Positions 7,701-9,834 of a stretch of DNA of 9,834 bases are shown here, in pieces. Made by a program: the position numbers and the translations under genes. Numbering within the stretch: the stretch's first letter is position 1; every line of letters begins with the position of its first letter. This DNA comes from CAZLLV01 sp964560325. Lineage in GTDB: Bacteria > Acidobacteriota > Thermoanaerobaculia > Multivoradales > DATKCC01. Under the pieces are notes generated by a model. That model worked only from the letters and a program-made list of their open reading frames with translations. It made no database searches and was not told where the DNA came from. The stretch lies in NCBI GenBank assembly GCA_964560325.1, contig CAZLLV010000277.1:1-9834 (forward strand). Reading direction: 5' to 3'.

Positions 7701-9547
7701 TCGGAGAGGAAGAAGTCGCGGTCGCGCTCGTCGGCGCGCCAGAACGGGGCCATCGCGGCCGCGCCCCGCGCTGGCTCCACCACCACGTCGTTGTGAGTGA
7801 TCCGCCGCACGCGCCAGATCCGGGTGCCGAGGGTGAACGTGTCCCCCACCGAGCGCTCCCAGACGAACTCCTCGTCGAGCTCGCCGATCCGGGCGCCGTC
7901 CTCGGTGCGCAGGTGGTAGTAGCCGCGGTCGGGGATGGTGCCGCCGGAGAGGTAGAGCAGCCGCTCGGCGCCCCGGCGGGCCTTGACCGTCCCCTCCACG
8001 CGGTCGATCGTCACGCGCGGCGCGAGCTCGCGGATGCGGCTGTCGGCGTAGCGGCCGGCGAGCATCTCGAGCACCAGCTCGAAGTGGCGCCGGGGGAGGT
8101 TGCGGTACGACCACGTGCCGCGCACCGCGGCGTAGAGGGCGTCGAGGTCCCACGGCTCGGCGACGACCATCGAGAGGAGCACCTGGGCGAGCACGTCGAG
8201 CGGGTTCTCGGGCGGCTGGAGCGCCTCGATCTCGCGCTCGCGGACCGAGCGGGCGACCACCGCCGCCTCCAGGAAATCGCGGCCGTGGAGCGGGAAGAGC
8301 GTGCCGCGCGAAACCTCTCCCACCCGGTGGCCGGCGCGGCCGATCCGCTGCACCGCCGAGGCGACCGAGAACGGCGTCTGCACCAGCACCACCTCGCCGA
8401 CCGCGCCGATGTCGATCCCCAGCTCGAGCGAGCTGGTGGCGACGATCGCCGGCAGCTCCCCCCGCTCGAGCCGGGACTCGACCACCTGGCGCACCTCGCG
8501 CGAGAGCGAGCCGTGGTGCGAGTAGGCGAGCGTGCCCTCGTCCTCGTCCTCGGCCTCCGAGCCGGCGTCCCCGGCAGCGGCGCCGGAGCCGGGGCCGGCG
8601 TTGATCATCCGGGTCAGCTTCTCGGTCGTGCGCCGGCTGTTGGCGAAGACGAGGGTCGAGCGGTTGCGCCGCACGATCTTGCGGATCTCGGGAACCACCA
8701 GGTCCCAGATCGAGGTGTCCGAATCGTCGTCCGTTGGGGGCGCGGAGGGGTCGCCACTCCCGGGAAAGCGGACCGTCAGGTCGTAGACCTTCTCGGCGTC
8801 GGAGCGCACGATGGTGACTGGCCGCTTCTCGTACGTCCAGCCGCCGCCGGGAGCCGGCAGCGTCCGCAGGCCGCCGATCATCTCCGCGACGGTCGCGAGC
8901 GGGCGCACGGTCGCCGAGAGCGCGATGCGCTGGAACTCGCCCGACAGCGGCACCAGCCGCTCGACCGCGGTCAGCAGGTGCGTCCCCCGCTTGCCGCCCG
9001 CGACCGCGTGGATCTCGTCGAGGATCACCGTCTCGAGGCCCGAGAGCATCGACCGGCCGCCCTGCGAGGTGAGCAAGATGTTCAGGCTCTCGGGAGTGGT
9101 GATCAGGATCTCCGGCGGGCGCCGGATCATCTTCTGCCGCTCGGACGACGGCGTGTCGCCGCTCCGGGTGAGCGCCCGCACCGACGGCACCGGAAGGCCC
9201 GCGGTCTCGAAGCGGGCCGAGAGCGCGGCGAGCGGCGCCTGGAGGTTGCGCCGCACGTCGGTGTTGAGCGCCTTGAGCGGCGAGACGTAGAGGACGCGGG
9301 TGAAGCCAGTCTCCACCTCGCCGGCGAAGAAGCGGTGGAGCGCCCAGAGGAAGGCGGTCAGCGTCTTGCCGGTGCCGGTCGGCGCCGTCACCAGCACGTG
9401 CCGGCCGGCCGCGATCTCCGGCCACGCCCGCCGCTGCACGTCGGTCGGCGTCCCCACCTCCTCCGCGAACCACTCCCGGACGACCGGGTGGAAGAGAGCG
9501 AGCGCGGGATCGGCGGCGGAGGCGGAAGGAGCGGAGGGCCGGGACAT
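4772..9547 (-). CDS. lhr: Full-length Lhr superfamily-2 ATP-dependent helicase with C-terminal domain
   Basis: A 1591-aa large helicase-related protein, close to E. coli Lhr (about 1538 aa). It is an ATP-driven 3'-to-5' single-stranded-DNA translocase that unwinds RNA:DNA or DNA duplexes and is linked to DNA repair. Motifs in order: Q-type TPTDVQ (33-38), Walker A APTGTGKT (55-62), Ia SPLKALN (89-95), TTPESLN (150-156), Walker B DEIH (177-180), SAT (211-213), LVFANSRRTTEKL (299-311), ATSSLELGIDIG (370-381) and VI QRIGRAGH (400-407). A winged helix and the Lhr beta-barrel (about 510-600, FVWERSVGDTFTLGTRIWRV) complete the core. A Pro/Glu/Ala-rich linker (1045-1070) separates it from a complete C-terminal domain containing GQFFLGVPGLQFATP (1438-1452), LNAADPASPCG (1471-1481) and VEEINGE (1555-1561). 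A Gly/Ala then acidic insert sits at 318-338. No clear Shine-Dalgarno precedes the ATG at 9547. All motifs look intact. Confidence 0.97.
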   Translation of the reverse strand: MSRPSAPSASAADPALALFHPVVREWFAEEVGTPTDVQRRAWPEIAAGRHVLVTAPTGTGKTLTAFLWALHRFFAGEVETGFTRVLYVSPLKALNTDVRRNLQAPLAALSARFETAGLPVPSVRALTRSGDTPSSERQKMIRRPPEILITTPESLNILLTSQGGRSMLSGLETVILDEIHAVAGGKRGTHLLTAVERLVPLSGEFQRIALSATVRPLATVAEMIGGLRTLPAPGGGWTYEKRPVTIVRSDAEKVYDLTVRFPGSGDPSAPPTDDDSDTSIWDLVVPEIRKIVRRNRSTLVFANSRRTTEKLTRMINAGPGSGAAAGDAGSEAEDEDEGTLAYSHHGSLSREVRQVVESRLERGELPAIVATSSLELGIDIGAVGEVVLVQTPFSVASAVQRIGRAGHRVGEVSRGTLFPLHGRDFLEAAVVARSVREREIEALQPPENPLDVLAQVLLSMVVAEPWDLDALYAAVRGTWSYRNLPRRHFELVLEMLAGRYADSRIRELAPRVTIDRVEGTVKARRGAERLLYLSGGTIPDRGYYHLRTEDGARIGELDEEFVWERSVGDTFTLGTRIWRVRRITHNDVVVEPARGAAAMAPFWRADERDRDFFLSDRIGRFLEEVEPRLEQEDGELMATLGEELSMDRGAAAELIRLLRGQKAAHGGRLPHRHRLVVEHVRPEGGAEATGGASRTEGPDRRRVILHTFWGGRVNRPLAIALSAAWEERYGARPEILQDDDCLMLTLPEELTREDALALVTPERVDELLRRQLEATGFFGALFRHAASRALLLPRAGFRHRMPLWVTRQRSKRLLEAVGRYGDFPLVLETWRACLEDELDVENLKRLLEEVRAGEIEVRHVATEAPSPFAAHLVWKHTNTLMYATDAPEAEGVGKGAALRGDLLRELVFSSRLRPRLSRALVDELEAKLQRTAPGYAPRDRDELVDWLRERLLVPEDEWLALRAAVARDGTGDAAQPDLSGLEERAFAVRLPGAAAASVVAIETLPRLARALGIEPEEMALASLADPDRPLAGEALAAVHETVARRAAPAGPAEDSAPEIVPEPEAEPDPFVELLGEWLRFYGPVERDRLPRVFGALPDLSAAVEELSEEQRVVVDELVAGEAGPQLCDAVNLETLLRWTRAAARPAFEGLPLARLPLFLASHQGVVPKGDDLEGLQDRLEALFALPLPVRAWEAEILPARLDPYRKAWLDTLLRESDLVWTGAGEGRIVFAFPSDLELLRGDEPDAERGSGGGALGQLFPDRRGRFSLDDLVDHSGATAGAVTESLWQLAWEGRVSSDSFETARKGALAKFRPPEEERPLRRTAPTARAARPVRGLRRGGAGFDRWKAARPPAGHWYVLPEPPGADRFGPDGEGAEDGPAGLDALEREELAKDRARVVLARYGVVFRELLAREAPPFQWGRLFRALRILELSGEVLAGQFFLGVPGLQFATPAAFRRLRDEMLPESAVWWLNAADPASPCGLRLDGLDALEPALPERRAGNHVVFEGERVVVMSERRGRRLEIRAGADHPRLPEYLGFLKVQLTRDFAPRKLVEVEEINGEPAPESPYRDCLREIFSATVEPRSIKLRRRY

Positions 9548-9567
9548 CGAGCCGCTAGTCTAGCTCG
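9548..9567 (-). promoter_or_regulatory. Inverted repeat and possible -10 element abutting the lhr start codon
   Basis: Immediately before the lhr ATG the minus strand holds CGAGC (9567-9563), a 10-nt loop and GCTCG (9552-9548), a perfect 5-bp stem touching the start codon. The loop contains TAGACT (9562-9557), which fits the TANNNT form of a -10 box 9 nt before the ATG, with only a poor -35 match upstream. With no Shine-Dalgarno, a short-leader or leaderless lhr transcript is conceivable. The repeat is seen directly; the promoter role is inference and could be chance. Confidence 0.25.
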
Positions 9568-9630
9568 GAAATCCCGGTCGGTTTACGCTCGCCTTCCTCC
9601 GCCGGCGATCCTCCCGGTCCGCCGCGTCGT

Positions 9631-9834
9631 CTACTCCGAGCGGAGCGCCGTGACCGGGTCGACGCGGGTCGCGCGGCGGGCGGGCCACCAGGCGGCCGCG
9701 AGAGCGACGGCCATCAGCGCCGCCCCGACCACGGCGTAGGTGGCGGCGTCGAACGGCTCGACGCCGTGGAGCAGCGACTCGGCGAGGCGGGTGAGGAGCG
9801 CCGCGCTCCAGAGCCCGAGGACGACGCCCGCCGC
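9631..9834 (-). CDS. C-terminal end of MacB/FtsX-type ABC transporter permease, partial
   Basis: Only the last 67 codons and the TAG stop are in the window. They encode a glycine/alanine-rich hydrophobic stretch (AAGVVLGLW...), a short periplasmic-type loop with LLHGVEPFDAATY, a final membrane segment (about residues 33-49, YAVVGAALMAVALAAAWW) and the tail PARRATRVDPVTALRSE. This closing signature, a last transmembrane helix followed by PARRA-x-R-x-DP-x-x-ALR, is characteristic of FtsX/MacB-like permeases, including the duplicated orphan permeases abundant in Acidobacteriota. Full-length members are about 400 aa (MacB-like) or about 800 aa (duplicated type); which one this is cannot be told here. 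Substrate is unknown. The gap to lhr is 83 bp, so cotranscription with lhr is possible but not clear. Confidence 0.85.
   Translation of the reverse strand, partial: AAGVVLGLWSAALLTRLAESLLHGVEPFDAATYAVVGAALMAVALAAAWWPARRATRVDPVTALRSE

Noticed and set aside
4743..9473. Minus-strand open frame of 1576 codons overlapping lhr in another frame
   Set aside because: The product is almost entirely Arg, Ala, Gly and Pro with no motif, while the overlapping lhr frame carries every helicase motif. It is a GC-driven shadow.
6920..9739. Plus-strand open frame of 939 codons opposite lhr
   Set aside because: It has no recognisable domain, a biased composition and complete overlap with lhr, so it is a shadow frame.
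1..9834. Novel defence or mobile system centred on the helicase
   Set aside because: The helicase is a canonical Lhr. Its neighbours are a cupin, DUF493, E1 and NadE, with no nuclease, integrase, transposase, terminal repeats or composition break.

Overview
This is an ordinary chromosomal block from a very GC-rich bacterium, with all six genes on the minus strand, so transcription runs from the right edge of the window to the left. In that order they are: the C-terminal end of a MacB/FtsX-type ABC transporter permease (9631-9834, cut by the window edge); a full-length Lhr superfamily-2 helicase (4772-9547, 1591 aa); a small cupin protein (4417-4746); a DUF493/YbeD-like protein (4113-4394); a fused alpha-beta E1 component of a thiamine-diphosphate-dependent 2-oxoacid dehydrogenase (1584-4046, 820 aa); and a glutamine-dependent NAD+ synthetase NadE (1570 down to the left edge, C-terminus missing).

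The taxon is inferred from composition and gene style only. Very high GC, a fused E1 alpha-beta protein of the type known from Bacteroidota, Acidobacteriota and similar phyla, and a permease tail typical of the duplicated orphan permeases common in Acidobacteriota together suggest an acidobacterial or comparable soil or sediment bacterium. Some proteins (NadE, cupin) look most like actinobacterial versions, so the assignment is loose.

The spacing is tight from lhr onward: 24-25 bp lhr to cupin, 22 bp cupin to DUF493, 66 bp DUF493 to E1, and 13 bp E1 to nadE, with the nadE ribosome-binding site overlapping the E1 stop codon. This fits one polycistronic unit, possibly with an extra entry point in the 66-bp gap before E1. 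The longest gene-free stretch is 83 bp (9548-9630); nothing approaches 300 bp. No RNA genes, CRISPR arrays, insertion sequences, att sites or long repeats were seen.

Functionally the block joins nucleic-acid repair or remodelling (Lhr) with central metabolism. E1 makes acyl groups for a lipoylated E2 and ultimately passes electrons to NAD+, and NadE makes NAD+. DUF493 has a known genomic link to lipoate metabolism in Escherichia coli. No hallmark of a defence system, biosynthetic cluster or other new multi-gene system is visible. The points worth a second look are local: the unusual D/N pattern in the E1 cofactor motif, the intact glycosylase-like tail and acidic insert of Lhr, the DUF493-E1 pairing, and a small inverted repeat abutting the lhr start codon.
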